A DNA stretch of 64,000 bases from Hirudinaria manillensis (GCA_034509925.1 CM067530.1:7969501-8033500), one strand, 5' to 3'. Shown: positions 12,836 to 27,352, counted from the stretch's first letter. Notes: a model not told the origin generated them from the sequence alone. Program-made: numbers and translations.

Positions 12836-15800
12836 TCAACATCCGATGTCGTCGAGGAAGATTCGGTGGATGTTGTGCCTGCGGAGGTCGCTGCCGGACG
12901 ACGTCCTTCCCCTCTTCAGGAGCGAAGCCTCGCAGCGACGGGGACCCGACGGCCTCTCCGGGTCGGGGGGCGCATCTCGGGGCGGTTCGAAGCTCACCGA
13001 CGTATCTGCACGGACGGAAGGTCTCGTTTTGTGAGATCGTGATAATACGGAAATTATATAAAATTAGAATAAATGAATAAAAAGAATAAAAAAATGATAA
13101 AATTTATTATCATAAATTCTGTAGTAGAAAATAGTAATAAATAGTGAGCTGGCAAACTTTTTCTCTGGTAGAAAAGCACGTAGGCCGAGGCATAATCGCT
13201 TTCGGACGGATCCTTCCTCTCGAAGTTAGAATCGTCGTAGCGGAACCACTCCCCCGACAGCGGATGCTTCGTAAAAGCCACGTAGTGGCCGTCGTTCCTT
13301 TTCCTGTCTTTTCCTGAAAATATTTTTTTAATCGGATGATCCCAGCTCGAATGGCCTACACTTTCCGAAAGTCCAAAAACGACCTCCCGTGTGGCAGACG
13401 TAACTCTGCAGGTCGTAGAGGAGAGGCGCGTCGCCCGGATTCGACCCGTGTCGGGTCAAGTCCAGGTCGGCGACCGGAAAGACGACCTCAGATTCGATTT
13501 TGGCGCTCGACTGATTGTGAAACTCGAACCTTTACAAAGTCGGAGAAAAAAAAATGCCTTGAAGCTTGCGGTCGTGTGGCCATGCGAAACGACCAATAAC
13601 GTCTGCCAAACCTCTTCAAGTGGACGATCAACGTGTCTGGATATTTCCAGACTGTCATGGTTCTCTTGGCACACCGATTTTCTTTGCACACGGGGCAGAA
13701 CCAAGGATTGTGTCTGTCCAATAACTCGCTGCGTCGTGGATTCGAGAAATAATCGTTAATTAATATTTAAGCCCGATTAAGCTTTAAAGAGTCGTGCTAC
13801 TAAAAATCTGACGGTCGCCCGATGAAAAACCTTTTCATGAAGGACTGGAAGCATTCCGTCAAGCAGACGGGACTCCGCAATTCGGAGTCGAGCACAGTTC
13901 CGTCGTCCAGGACTCGCCCCGCGTCCAGGACCTCTTCCTGAGTCAGGTCGTCGTAGTGAACGACCAGGTTGTCGCCCTGTCTCAGGATCACGCAGGGGTC
14001 GTCTCGGTTCAACTTGCAACCGGCACAGAACTTCAGAGACGAGCATCGAGAACATTGGAGTCCCTTTTCGTGTTATGTTATTTTTGTTGCAATTAAATTA
14101 ACTCGATCTATTGGACTTCAGAAATTAGAAACGTTAAGACGAAATAAAAATTTAAATCGATTAAAGAAAATCGACGTGCCAAGAACCTTAGCATTGGTGA
14201 CGACCATCGTGTAGTCCTTCATCGAGCTCCAGCAGGGAAGCATCCCGAGCACCGACGAGTACAAGGAGCTACCGGACAGATGGTTCGACAGTTTGACGAC
14301 GAAAGGGTGTCCGAAGAGGTCGTGACGGATCTTATTACCCTCCGACATTTCCCGTCGGAGCATGACGTTCATGGTGATGATCCTGAGATAAGTGAGGGAA
14401 ACGTAACAGGATGAAATGCAGATAACCCCTTGCTTACACAATACTCATCAAATCATGCTGCAATACTGTGAATGTGCTATATAAAATTATGCAAAGAATA
14501 ATATACGATCTCTTGCCAGTGAAAAAAAAAGATGGATTAAAATTAAATTAAGTTGTTTATTTGCGTAAATTAAGATCGGGTCGTTTAATCTGACCGAGGT
14601 TCTTCGTCCGGTGAGCTGTCGACTCGCACGAAGTCCTGCCTCGGAGTGACGGAAGACCTGCACACCTTGATAAATTTAAGAATATCTCGATGAAAAATGT
14701 CGTGAATCGTAAGCTTGACGAAAGTGTTCACTCACAGGGCACTTTAAGCAAAAACTGGCATGTTTAAAAGACATCTGAAATAAATATAACACAGCCCATC
14801 AAAACATGCTTCGCCTCTCACATTGCATTACTTAATTGATAATATATCATTACAGAGAGTCTTAAGCAATGACATCTCGCCCGAGATAAGATGGATTTGA
14901 CCGGAGATTTAGACGAAAACGAAGATGAAATTAAAATTAAAAACTAAAATTAAAACTAAATTAAAATCAAAGAACAAAGAACAAATAAATGTCGAACAAA
15001 GTCCACATACCTCGAGGCACTCGTTGCATAGCAACCCCCCGCACGGATTGTGAATCTTCAAAGAACCCAGAGGCATCTCTTCCAAGCATATCGCGCAGGT
15101 CCCTGTGCGATCCCCGTCGTCCGGGTTGCCCGCTTCAAAGCCGACGGCGGCGGTCGAAGCAGACGACATTTTGTCTTCGGACGGGACGTTGAATCCGTAC
15201 TCGTACGATACATCCCTCGACCGGACGTCTGAAAGAAAAGACCGAAGAATGAAAACGAAATGCAAAACGATTTCTAAGCCGGCTCGCAAACCTTCCTCGA
15301 TCTTGTCGTAAACCTGCGCTTTGTTCACCCAGTCGGCCGTTTGTTGGCGCCAGTTGGTGTTGGTGCACTTCTTCGAACTCCAGGTCAGGGTCGTATCCGT
15401 GAGCATCTGAAGAGACGAGAACGCATTCAGGTGCATCGTCATGTTGGTGGTTGTGGCAGCGCAGGTGCTCGAAGATTTAAAAACAAACCTGCATGGAGTC
15501 GTCGAGTTCGTTGTGCTGCCAATCGATGTCCGGATTAGATTCGAGTTTGACGTCATTGGTGCACGCGTTTGTGAAGCTGTTGTTGGAATTGTTGAGGGTC
15601 ACGTCAAACTTTTCCACGTCGTACGAAACGTCGCGTGACGGAACGCGTTCTTCGTCGAAATCCCGAGCTCCCCGGACGGACGATGGCAGGGAGCCGTCCT
15701 CCGCGTTCGGCAGGAAGGGGGAGGAGCAGTTGGAAGAGCGCCTGATTCTCGAAAGGTCGAGGTCTCCGGGAAGGTCGACCGAGAGTTCTTCTGAGGTGTC

Positions 15801-18800
15801 CTCGAAAGCGTACAATTGGTTCTTCGTTTCGATGTTTTTTATGCTCACCTGGTCGTCCTTGCAAATGAAAAGCACGAAATACTTTTAAATGTAAACGTTC
15901 CGAGCGAAAATTTGAATCCAAATTATAATAAGTAAGCATGTCAAAATTGTAAAGTTCATGTTTATTTAGAATTTTATTTTATTTTTTATTTTATTTATTT
16001 ATTTCTCAACAAATTTCACTTATTATTATATTTATTATAAATGCATGAAAATGACGAGGAATGACGAAGAAGAATGCTCACAAGAACGTTGAGAATGGAG
16101 AACAGATGGACTTCGGCTATTATGAGATTAACGCGACCGTGCAAGAGGCAGTTCAACTCCTTCTTCAGGTGAGCGACCGTCATGTTCTTGTCGACGGTCA
16201 CAACGTACCTGATGGCATTCGATCCGCAACCGGGCAGAAATATTATTGCTGTTAATTGCATCGAAATTAAAGTTAAATAAATTAATTTCATGCAGTTTTT
16301 TTCTTTTTTTTTACAATCTGAAAACAATCTGGAACGATGAATCCGGTCTAACGCAGTTGTAGCTGAGTGGCTCCGGGAATCTGCAGAGCGAGAAACAGGA
16401 AAGGTTCGAAGGTGACGGACGTGTGATTGCAGGCAGAGCAGTTCAGCTGAAAGATCGATTATAATGTTCAATGATCGGTGAATTTACAATTATTTACATT
16501 TTATAAATAAAAAATGCAACGATGGCAGAAAAAACAGAGACGTACGGTATTCTTGAATTGTCCTTGAAAGGTGTCAACGATGATGCTCTTGTTGTTCCTC
16601 AAGTACTCCATCCAGGACTCCTGAGCCTGCGCCGCCAGCCGACCGTCCGCGTCCTCCGAAGGTGGAGAAGGGGATCCTTCGTCCTCGTCGACCTCGCCGG
16701 ACTGTCTGCTGTCGACCGGGTAACAACCGAGTAATGACCATTAACGATCGACGCGACCTTCAACAACCTCGACGAGGGGCCGCCTTTCGAGGGCTCCCTT
16801 TCCGGAAGGTTTTGGAGGATGTTGACCTTCGTCTGCCTGCCGTCGTCGTCGACTTTGATCCTCTTGACGTTGTTGATGTCCGGACGGTCCAGGTCGAGGA
16901 AGAGCTTCTTCCCTTCGGGATGCTTCTGGTTCGAGCAAGCATCTGCCAGGATGTTGCAGATCTTGCAGGAGGCTTCGGCACTGCCGAAGTCCCCTCCCTT
17001 CTTGCACAGGTCGATGATGTTGGATTCTAGAGCTTTCAATTCGAGCGACGGTCGAGGCGCGACGTCGTCGAAGTATTCCGCCAAGTGACCGCAACCTGCC
17101 AGTTCCGCGTCGCCTTTTTCGGAAGCCTGAAACGAGAATCTCGCGTCGAAGGAAGAGAAGGAGCGACCGGCGAAAGGCGAGCCGCGACCTACCTCCGCAA
17201 GTTCCTTCCTGTTGATGTTCGAGGGTTTGTGAAACTTTTCGCTGTCGGTAGAGATTTGCGCGGTTTCCTCGAAGAGCTGAACGTTGGTGTTCAAAGTCCT
17301 GGCGTCCTTCATGCAAATGTCTTCGAAGCTCGGCGCCTTTGCGTCCGTCACGTCCAAAGAATCCCCCTCGGTGAGCGTCCTGTCCGCACTTTCGTCCAAC
17401 TGCAACGTTTTGCTATTTGAAGTTTTACGACCAAATACGTGCAAGAAATAGCAGGCACTTACGCTCTGGTTATTGTTATTGTTGGGAGAGCAGCAGTCAC
17501 TATTGGCAGCTTCTTTCTGTAGATATCAAGAAAGATATCAAAACATGAAGAACTTGAAATGCAGGTCCCAAGGAGGTAGATAACAAATACATTTATTTTC
17601 ACTGCAAAACCCTCACTTTGGAAACATTGCCATTCTTGCTGTTTGAGCCAGAATTCTGGGAATCTTCAGCACTAGCATCAGACAGGTTGCTGTCTTCAGA
17701 AGTACACTGGATCGACTGCATTTGAATTCATTATATTATTTTATTATTTTATTTTTTCATGCGCGACATTTTGCCGACGATTGCAAAGCTTCGCAAACGT
17801 TTACCCGTCCCACGACCCGACCCGACGCATCCTTGCAGACGTCCGACATGCATATTCCGCTCTCGGACGACTCCTCGAAATTGGAAACCTCCTCGGCGTC
17901 GTTCCGAGTCGTTCCTGCCGCCACGCTTTGACTCGCGTCGGAGCTGCACAGAACGCTTCCCTCGGCCCTCCGGTCGGAAGAGTGGCCTGCTTCGTTCAGA
18001 AAGTCGTGGAGTTTACCGAGAACAAGGCACAGGAATTCCTGACAGTCCTGCTGTTATGGGAAATTAAAGGGGAAATTAATATTTCTCAGAAGATTTGACG
18101 ATGAATTCGGATAACGATACATCATGGCTATTCCGGCTACATTTCCAAAATATGAGCAAAATATTGACAAAATAAAACTGCATTTCTCCTGAAGATTCCT
18201 TTAAATAAATTTTAAATTAAACTCATGCCTCCACCTTTTCTTGTAGCTACCAGATGCTTATAATGACAACAAACTACTACTCTTAAACGATCATTTGCCT
18301 TATCCAAGGCAATTGAAAAATTTGCCACCAGTGCACACAATACCTGATAGCAATGATTACAACATTTGTGGCTACAAGTCTACAACAGTTTCTTAATGCT
18401 TTTCAAAAATGAATTACAGCAGATGTTCAGTGCTAAGGCAATTTGCGTGCACAATTTGTATATTAACACATCTCTCACAAAAACACATGGAACATTTGTA
18501 ATGTTATTCAAACATTAAAAATCAAAAAAAGAAAACAAAATATTCAATGAAATTGATAAGTCTATCAACCTGTTGATAGTCTCTAAATTCCTGAGAAAGT
18601 GCACCGACTGCCCTCTTGAAGTCTCCCGGAGACAAAATCCTGTATTTTCCACTCCAGCACTTTCGAATCAAGTTGGCAAAGCAACCTGGAACCACCTTCT
18701 CAATTATTCGATGACGCGCTTCATCGGTCGTCGTGCTTATATTCTCAACTTTAATTAAGCTTTAACCAGCTAAGAACTGGCATTTCAAAAGGCAGAACGT

Positions 18801-21800
18801 GAACGAAGCGGCCGAGACTTTACGTTATACCGAATGATCTTTTATATTTTATAAATTTTGAAAATAATACGACTTAAATCCTTAAATGAAATTTTAAAAA
18901 ATGACCCGCAAGTGTGTCCCTGTTGCTCTCGTCCAATTTAAATTCTTCGATGAAGTACTTGGCAACCACGGAATGAGCGAACAGGCATTGAATGCCGGCA
19001 TTGAGGAAGCAAGTGTTGCCAATGTTCTCCAATCCTATGCAACCGGGTCTAGCTGCATGGCGTGAAACGATTGCAAGATTAAATTGCTATATAGATTATT
19101 TCATAATGCAAACAATTAAAACAATTTTTTTGGGTTGGTGATTTCACAGCCTAACCTAATGCATTATAAAGATAAATAACCGCAAACTCTACAAAAGAGT
19201 AAGTTGTAACACGGCAAATCATAACATAGTAAATTATAATGAAACAAACAAATTACAATCAAGTATGGCATTGGTGAGGTTTGGGAGGCAATTGAACCTC
19301 CTAATTTCACCAATATTTTACTTCTTTGGTAACTGACTTTTAGGTGAAAAGCTAAAACAAAGACTGAAACAACTAATAAAACCAGTTCAAAGTTGTTCTT
19401 CCCCGACCTCAATTGAGTTTAAAATCCTAATTTTGTTACTAAATGAAGCCACTGTTGACTATATGAGCCTTGAAATTTGTTGCATGCCACAGTGTAACAT
19501 GAACTCAGCCAATTAAATTGTTTCGCAATATTTTCAGTATTTTAGGCCACAGAAATGTCTGGCATTTACAAAATATTGAATTTAATGCAACTTATGGAGT
19601 TTGAAAACATCTCACACCAAAGCATTTTTTTTACCAGGATTTATGACACATAACCACTTTGCAATGAAAGGTTTTTTTTTGTTCAGTCAACCAACTACTT
19701 AAGGGTTGGTTTATTTAATGATTAAAATTACTAACAGACAAAACAAAATGTGCTCGGACAACCCTGCAGAAGTCAATAACAAATGTTTTATTTTAGTTGT
19801 ATTACACTCACCAAGACAATGCAGTTGTAAAAAACAAGCAATTCTTTAAATATTTTTGCCAACCTATATTCGTATCTCGCTCTGGACTAACTGCAATGTG
19901 ACGACTCCCATTTTCCACTTTGGTGAGGTTGTCAAGAACTTCTGACATTTCTGCATTAGAATGATAAAGCATAACAAAATTAATGCGAAATAAGCAGACG
20001 TGAAACGTAGGTGAGTGTAATTCGCCCTAACCCACAAATTATTGACTGCTGTCAAATGACAGAATATCCAGGATAATCGCAGGCAAGAAAATTCAGACAG
20101 ACCCCTCAAAAATTATTAAAAGCAAAAGTTGAAACGGAAACAAAAAAATATGTTGTCAACGAAAAAACCATAGACTGTTAATTATGAAGCGCAATACATT
20201 AACTCCGTGATCTTTTGTCTCGAAATAAAATGGAAAACAAATAAATATTTAAAATAGGCTACTTCCCAAAATCATAAAAGTCTTTAGGTTTTTAACAAAA
20301 TAAAAAGATTTAGACCTGCTGATAATTTTCGAAGCAGTAAAAGTGACGGGAAAAGGCTTGAAGAGATTCCACCGAAAAATACTCAACTTACATTTCAAAG
20401 TAAAACCTTTGCTTTCATTTTAGCAAATTAGATTGCCAGACCCCCGAGATTATTTGGATAGCCGTTACCCCTTCCCCCCCCCCCCCCAAAAAAAATCTTG
20501 AGAAGCAAAAAAAATTCGTTTATCGAATCATATGAAGATTATCTTCATAGAATAAGCCGAAATAAAATATCCTTCCCACGCAGAAAGACGGACTCTGTAC
20601 TTTTATCCTCACTTTAGAACCTAAGTATTAGAGAATCCAGCGTCACTTGCCGACCTTACTTGTCCATTATTTCAGTATGAGAGATTTTGGTATGAAAAAC
20701 TTGTGACTAAGAAAGTTCCCCTAATTAATTATTTGGAGTTGATACCAGTTAACACACAACGTTACTGTAATGATAAAAATGTTACTAAATGCATTACTAC
20801 TTAAGGCTGATGAAAATATAATTCTACCATCAACCTACCAAATTAAAAATTTGGTATTAATTAATTAAAAATTAATTGCAAATATTAAACGTATTTTTTC
20901 CTTAAATTCGCATTTTCGATAAATAATAGTAGATTTAAGAGGAATTTAATTTAGATATCACAGATTTAGTTTGATAAGTTAAGATATCCCTCTTAATTCA
21001 GGAATAGATAATTCAAAATAGACAATCCGATAGTTGGGCTAATTTCGTCGGGCATTTATCTGAAAAGCTTTTAAAAGTCTTTGAAGTAAAACTGGAAAAA
21101 TTCCGTTTCATCTTCTTCTAAATTATTCCGAGAAATGCATCATCAATTTACGTTGCATTATCGTTTTATTATCTGATTATTAAATCGCATTAGAGCATAT
21201 TGCCAAGCGCATTGAAAAGGACTATCGAAGCAATTCAATGAACAATCAAGAAAGACAACAAGTAATTTACAAGTATAATTGAAAGTCTAATTGAATTTAA
21301 TGGAAACAATGTAACAAACATCTCTCAAAACAACTGCTTCTAACTTTCGATAAAAGATTTAATCTCTCTTGCCCCTCCTTCCTGCTAAAAATTTTAATTT
21401 ATCTTCTAATTTTAAGTTTTAAAAACATCAAACAATTTTAAGCTTTACTATTGTTAATGTATTACTGATTCTCTTACAATGTAAGGTTTACGTTGTATTA
21501 TTAGCAGAGTCTACCAGAATTTAAGTAAGAATTGGAATAAACCAATTTTGTATAATTAATTATTTATCCTTTCAATCGCTAAAACTAATAATTTAAGAAA
21601 TAATCATCAGAGACCTATATATTACATCATCTTATTATTGAACTATTCATTACGTTTCTACTTCTTTCCAGCAAAAAAAAAAAATAAAGCAACTGCGATA
21701 CTTTAAGAGTATCATTCTCGTGGTGTACAATTACTTGATATTCAAATGCTTACCTCTTGACTTTCCATCTGCTTCCGTAACATGCTGCAAATGAATAAAT

Positions 21801-24615
21801 TAAGGAATAAATTAACGAATATCAACAATAGATTCTTAAAAATTTTGTCTTAAAAAAGGAAAATTAAAATTGAGTGTCGATTCCAACTTTAATTTCTGCT
21901 CAACAAACCTTCTTGATATTTTCTCCTTTTTCTGATTCGCCCTTTTTCTGAACAAAATTAAAAAAATAATCCAGTTAAGTGAATTAAACAGTTGAAGAAA
22001 ACAACCAGATAGCATGAACCATAGCATGAACTGAAAGAACAGTTCACTGTTCATTACTCAGAACTGAATATTTACGGCTAAGGTGCTCCCGGTTGCTGAA
22101 ACTTTGGGCAGATCCGATATCTTCTTTAGAAACTCTTTCAATTCAGTCAACAGCAATTCTTCCACGTTTGCTTCCCTGTTCGAAGTTGATTTTGTAAATA
22201 AATTTGCAGATATTTTAATCAAAAGTAAATGAATTTTTACAGCATTTGATCCTTTATTAACTGTTCCATATCGGTTGTGAAAGTTGTTGCGATTTTGATG
22301 ATTTCATTGAGCTACAAGAAATATAAATCACTTCCGTCGAGATGTCATGATTAGAAACGTTGGGACAAAGAAACAAAGCTTAGATTTATTCAAATCTAAA
22401 AGAATTAAGATATGGTTATTAATTCGTTTCAAGATGGCACCTTGAGAACTTTACTGTGAAATAATAGAATCACGTGATCATAACTGCGATTGTAAAGGTA
22501 AAGAAATCAATTTATTAGTATTAATTAGACTAATAATAATAATGTTCTTAACTAATTTACAACTGACCTGGGCAGCATAACCCGAGATCACATCGGATTT
22601 ACCCTTAAAAGTAAAACTCATTTAAGCATTTGGATGGAATCCATGAAAAACCTAACCGTGCCGACTTGTGCTTTTAATCTGCAAATAAAAGGACGTTCTT
22701 AACCTTAGTTTAGTCTTGTTTTTAAATTATTTAACCTCATTTGTATAATTGTATGTATGAATAATTAATTTTTAACAAATTCAATTACTCCTCTATGGTT
22801 TTGTTTTGCGTTTGGATCAATTCATCCAGGTCGTTAATTGCCTTCTCAATTTCAGGATTGCCTGGAAAAAGGGATTCATTAAAAACTGCCTGTAGATTTT
22901 GCGTAAAAATAGTGTCCCTATATATTTCGATAAAAATCTAAAAATCTAAAAATCTTTGTGAGGAGCGACCAAGAAATGGCTTTTTTAAGAGCCGTAAGGA
23001 AATCAAAATGGTTTCATTATCTTTGTTTCATGGCCATTGCAAGGATCTTCTTGGGAAATTTTGGAGAAACAAAATGGATAATGACTGAGGGAGAGAGAGA
23101 GAAAGTAATAAAATGACTAATAAACCGGAAATAACAGAAAGACACGAATTAATGATAATCATCTACTTCCGAGTCCAGCCCTCTGAAGGTTCATTAAAAT
23201 GGCATTCGGTGCATTAGCCTTTGGTTCTGTTGAATTAAAAATGAGAAATTTATAAATAAAAATTTATTTAATTATTACGTCCATAGAAGTTAATGGCATG
23301 TAATGTCTTATAATATGAAATTCTAAATTCTAATTTACTTTTGTTTGTTTATATTATTTCTTTATTTATGTCTTCAGAGGATATTTTATAATGTAAGAAC
23401 CTGGAGGTGGTGGTCGAGATGTTGTTTTTCCTCCGAGGTACTCAACAAACTTCTCCATCATTCCCTGCCTGTTGTTTCAAAGGCAATTATCAAAATATAA
23501 TTTACTTCCAAAATAAGTTTACTTGAAATTATAATTTTTCCAAATTTAAACACTATTCGATTCCTTGGTGAATGAATCCCTTCAGCCAACCGTCGCCAGA
23601 AAAGATTTTTAAATTGTCATATTTTCTAGAAATCTTTTAACTAACGAAATAAAATTGACGGGTGAACCTTTTTAAATTTAAAAATCAAAACCTTGTTGAA
23701 ATAAATTTGGTCAGTCTGCGTGTCTTTTCGAGCGATTCTTCGAGCAATACCTGCAATTTTCCCGCTTGTTCCTCGATGAATTGTCTCCTTCCTCTGAAAT
23801 GGTCGTTAACATTTTTTCATCGCCTCAGAAAAAATAAAAAATAAAGCATAAGAAATGCCTGCAAACATTGGTTTGTCGTGGGCAGATTTCATTTCTTCTT
23901 CGGTAATTGGAAGCGTATAAGACTCCCCATCTATGTTGGCATCTGCTAACCACTTCGATTACAAAGAATGTCGTGAGTCAACTGACCGCTTCAACTAAGA
24001 ATTTGAATTTCTTACGTCTGATATGGAAGAGAGAATCTAAAACAGAAATAAACTGTTCTAACAATTTTATTATAACATAGAACCACACCAAGTACTCTTG
24101 AGATCACATTAAATGTAAATGTGTGCTTCCGCGATCACCTTCAAAATTTCATAAGACTTGTCTGGCATGGCTTTGCTTTTCCAGGTGTCCGCAGTTTTAT
24201 CGGGCTGCAATGTTTATGGACCATTTCCTCAGCATCGTTATGATAAATTTTAATCAATCACGAAAGAGTTCTTACCTCTGTCAATCGTTCAACAAAAATC
24301 ACCCTCAGCTTTGCTATGTCCTGGAAGAGACAATTAAAAACTCCGTACAACGAAAATCTTTCCATGCACGGACCAAAGGATTCAAACCCTATTCAGGTCG
24401 TCCATAACCCAGGACATTTTCCTCCCCTGCCTCTCTTCCACGTGCATGTTGACCACAGCGGGAGCCAGAAGTTCTTCAGGTGGTTGCAAAGGTGTTTGTT
24501 GGAGGGGATTCGATAATTCATCTGGCTTGTCAGTCAAAATTTGTCCTTGGTATGAAGACGCACGCTTGCCCAGTGTTGATGCATTCATTCTAGCAAAGAA
24601 TTTAGGAGTCCGCAA
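12836..24615 (-). CDS. Ubiquitin-specific protease (C19) with embedded RING-like finger
   Basis: A deubiquitinase that would hydrolyse ubiquitin-protein isopeptide bonds. About 33 exons join in phase from ATG at 24615 to TGA at 12836. The Cys box GLENIGNTCFLNAGIQCL is at 19052-18906, and the QQDCQEFL box spans the junction 18570/18047. Next come an acidic/Ser-rich insert (18047-16765), a first zinc pair with SVTFEPF (16446-16353) and a ubiquitin-like insert (16248-15840). A RING-like finger, CAIC...CGGLLCNEC...CPVC, runs over 15238-14595. Then follow the second zinc CxxC pairs (14063-13831), FCPVCKENR (13728), VHLKRF (13612/13529) and the His box GHYVAF with YDDS (13313-13158). A short basic tail ends it at 13005-12836. 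The catalytic Cys, His and Asp are all present, so it should be active. The zinc pair, ubiquitin-like insert and LFG...PF stretch recall USP4/11/15 and USP31/43. The N-terminal ~300 residues (24615-19864) are helical, charged and built from many tiny exons. Exact edges of the 59-nt intron near 16706-16764 are uncertain. Confidence 0.88.
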
Positions 24616-25318
24616 CTAATGTATCGAGTAAATTTATTGAGAGTATTTTTTCCGTTCTTATCAATTATTTATTTATTTTTCGTTTAAACTTTACTTGGTA
24701 AACAATACCACGGAACGTTATATTCGCAATAAAATGACAACAATTCAAATTTAAATCGTTATCGTGACGTTTTTTAAGAAATTTAATTCGATGGAAAACA
24801 AGAAGGGTTTTCCAAGAACCTTAATGATTTTTAAATAGTCCATTTGTTGAATAACGGCCACAAAAAATCTTAAGATTGTTTTATTTAAAACGCATATTTG
24901 TTTTACAACTTTCTTTTCTCGTGGACAGCAATTTCTTCGGTTTTTTTTAGGGGGAGTGGAACTGTGATTTATTCATTACCAATATCGGAAGAGTGCAAAG
25001 AATAATTACAATGATTTAGTCATGAGTAACTATAAAAATTGCTAAGACGACAAATCTTGAAATAAAGATAAGCAGGAGAGACTTTATAGAAATGTTCAAG
25101 ATAAATTAGAATAACGTGTAATTACGGTTTAATTTCAATTCAAGTTGCATTACAAAATATTCTAATACAGACTTGGCTGGCTGCTTCGGATGACCATTTT
25201 TGGAGTAACAAATTAGAACCGATGAAGTAAAACCATAAAATTAAAAAAATAAATTTAAGTAGATATATGCCAAAAGCGCACCCGATTTGTATTCGTTGTT
25301 TGTTTACTACGGTTTGAC
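24616..25318. promoter_or_regulatory. Divergent promoter region, USP / LIN37
   Basis: About 700 bp separate the start codon of the minus-strand protease (24615) from that of plus-strand LIN37 (25319). No other gene is visible. The head-to-head arrangement implies a shared promoter region. No TATA box or CpG-rich core stands out, and the stretch is AT-rich. Confidence 0.45.
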
Positions 25319-27352
25319 ATGTCGAGACAGAAAATAAAAAGTTGGTGGCTCTTCGCTTGAAAGCTTATTTTATCCTGACCATTTTTACTTCAGGGTTAAG
25401 TATTATTATTAGCGCACTTATAAACAGAAACTGAAGTATTTGCATGCAATAATGTAGGTCCATACGAAAGTATATTTCAATAAGCTTAACAAATGTTAAA
25501 AGAATTTTGCAAGCCTCTGTTTAAACTCTTCCAGTTAACTAGAAAATATGACTTTAGTGAAGTATAACTGCTGTGGAGCTTTGTAACACCAAATGATGTC
25601 TTCTGTATTATTGACATTATTAAACAATTAATGAATTAAAGTTATTTTGAACTAATTAATCCTTACAGCTGAGGAAGCCACAGAAGTTTATGTTGCCAGA
25701 AGCAAGCTCGATGGAGTTCTTCAGACATTGGTTGACCAGAAGGAAGACAGGTTAGTTTAATATTTCATCAATGAGTGTTGCCAACTACTTTCAATGTTCT
25801 GTCATACTTCAGTGCGACTCCGGAAAAAGATCTTTTGAACCACCAGGATTCCGATAGTGAATTGTTCGAGTGAGTCGTTGAATGCATCGTGCATCAATTC
25901 ATTTCACTGTTCTGATCAGTGCTTATTTTCTGCTAGGAATCCATTCCACCACCTATAATTTTTTTTAGTTTGAAATTGATTTTTACTTTTACATTTCTTG
26001 TTGATATTAATTTATTAATTATAATATATATACAAATATAAGATAATCTTGGTTTATCAAACACAAACAAAATATATTATAAAGCTCTCCACTCAGTTCT
26101 CCTGCAAAGAAATCACCACGAGTTAGCAGGTTGCAGAGAAAGAGGAAGTTGATCAAAGAGGAACCATCACCGACTGACAACAGTTCTGGCGGAGGATGTG
26201 AGGATCGCTTCTTAAATTTCGGCTCAACGCAACATTTTATCACAAACTTTAATTAATAATTTAATTAATAACGTTAACATTTAACTGTTATTGCTGAATG
26301 TATTGCTTTAAGTTGCTTAAATGTGCTTCACTTTGAATAATTCATTAATGAAGTAATTATTATTATTATTATTATTAAATTTATTTAAAGAAAGCTTATA
26401 ATTATATTCAGACCCCTGCTTGATGAAGGTCTTTGATAGGACGGTGGACTTGGCTCCATTCACTGAGGACACACCTTTGTATCCCATTTGCAGGGCTTGG
26501 ATAAGAAACCAGCACTATCCCAACATGCCCGATAGAACCAATCAGAACACAGAAAATGAGGTGTCCATAATTTTCTGTAGCGTTTCATATAATTTCATAT
26601 TTTACCTGAGATAATCGTTTACCATGAAACTATTTTTGAATGACTCGATGCATTTAAATAACCCGTTCAGATAACCGGATGCACCTTCATCTATGAATTG
26701 CCCGAACCGGCAACAGTCAAAACAGAAAGAGAAGATGACTTGTCCATTTCAATTCCATCTCCGATGAAGCAGGAGGAAGAACCATTCTTCATAGACCAGG
26801 TGTGTTCCATTCACCTGAATTACCTGGAGAGCTTTCCAGCTGATAAATTGCTTGTCATATTGTAGGAGTCGAACCCGGTTGAACCCGAAGCTCTTTTCCT
26901 CAACCACATGGTCAGGTGGAAGAAAGTAAGGCAAAAGTAAGTACCTGATCAGGCCATAAACTCAGTTTTGTTAAACCACACACACACACACACATTCTTT
27001 CAAAGTTCAAAGTGTTGGTCCTTTTAAAAAATGTGAACACAATTCCTCCTACAATATTTTTTCCAAATTACTTCCATTTGTCGGGAAACCAAATTAATAT
27101 ATATCACCAATTCAAGTCTCACCATATATACATTCATGTATACATTCACATCTGCTCAGTCCAGGGGAGAATTTGAACTCTCGTTAAGAACCGACACCAC
27201 TACAATCATCTATAATTGTGTGTGACCAAGTAAAGAGAATGGAAAATTTTATTTTCAGGTGGAAGAAGGCATCCAGAGACAACGAGCTGAGGTATATAGA
27301 AAGTTATCAGGTCCTCAGGGACATGTTTGAGAAGTTCTCGCGAGAAATTTGA
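25319..27352 (+). CDS. LIN37: LIN37, DREAM/MuvB complex subunit
   Basis: A complete gene in eight exons, all in phase: 25319-25340, 25669-25750, 25813-25869, 26097-26197, 26412-26560, 26671-26799, 26866-26936 and 27259-27352. LIN37 is a core MuvB subunit; the DREAM complex it belongs to represses cell-cycle genes in quiescence. The N-terminus (MSRQKIKTEE...[11 protein letters not shown]) matches the family's opening helix. A basic RLQRKRK stretch follows, then the family's central block [20 protein letters not shown] followed by PICRAW, and an acidic Pro-rich linker. It ends with a helical block ([32 protein letters not shown]). Length is near the usual ~240 residues. The first exon codes only 22 nt; I chose it because its phase and sequence fit the family. 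The intergenic 27353-27690 is AT-rich and shows nothing further. Confidence 0.92.

Noticed and set aside
12695-13042. 115-codon plus-strand frame in GC-rich DNA
   Set aside because: It is the antisense of the last exon of the ubiquitin protease (13005-12836), which joins in phase to the exon ending at 13158.
27150-27190. Possible tRNA T-arm (GAGAGTTCAAATTCTC on the minus strand)
   Set aside because: The stem pairs over only four bases, and no D-arm, anticodon arm or acceptor stem could be placed around it.
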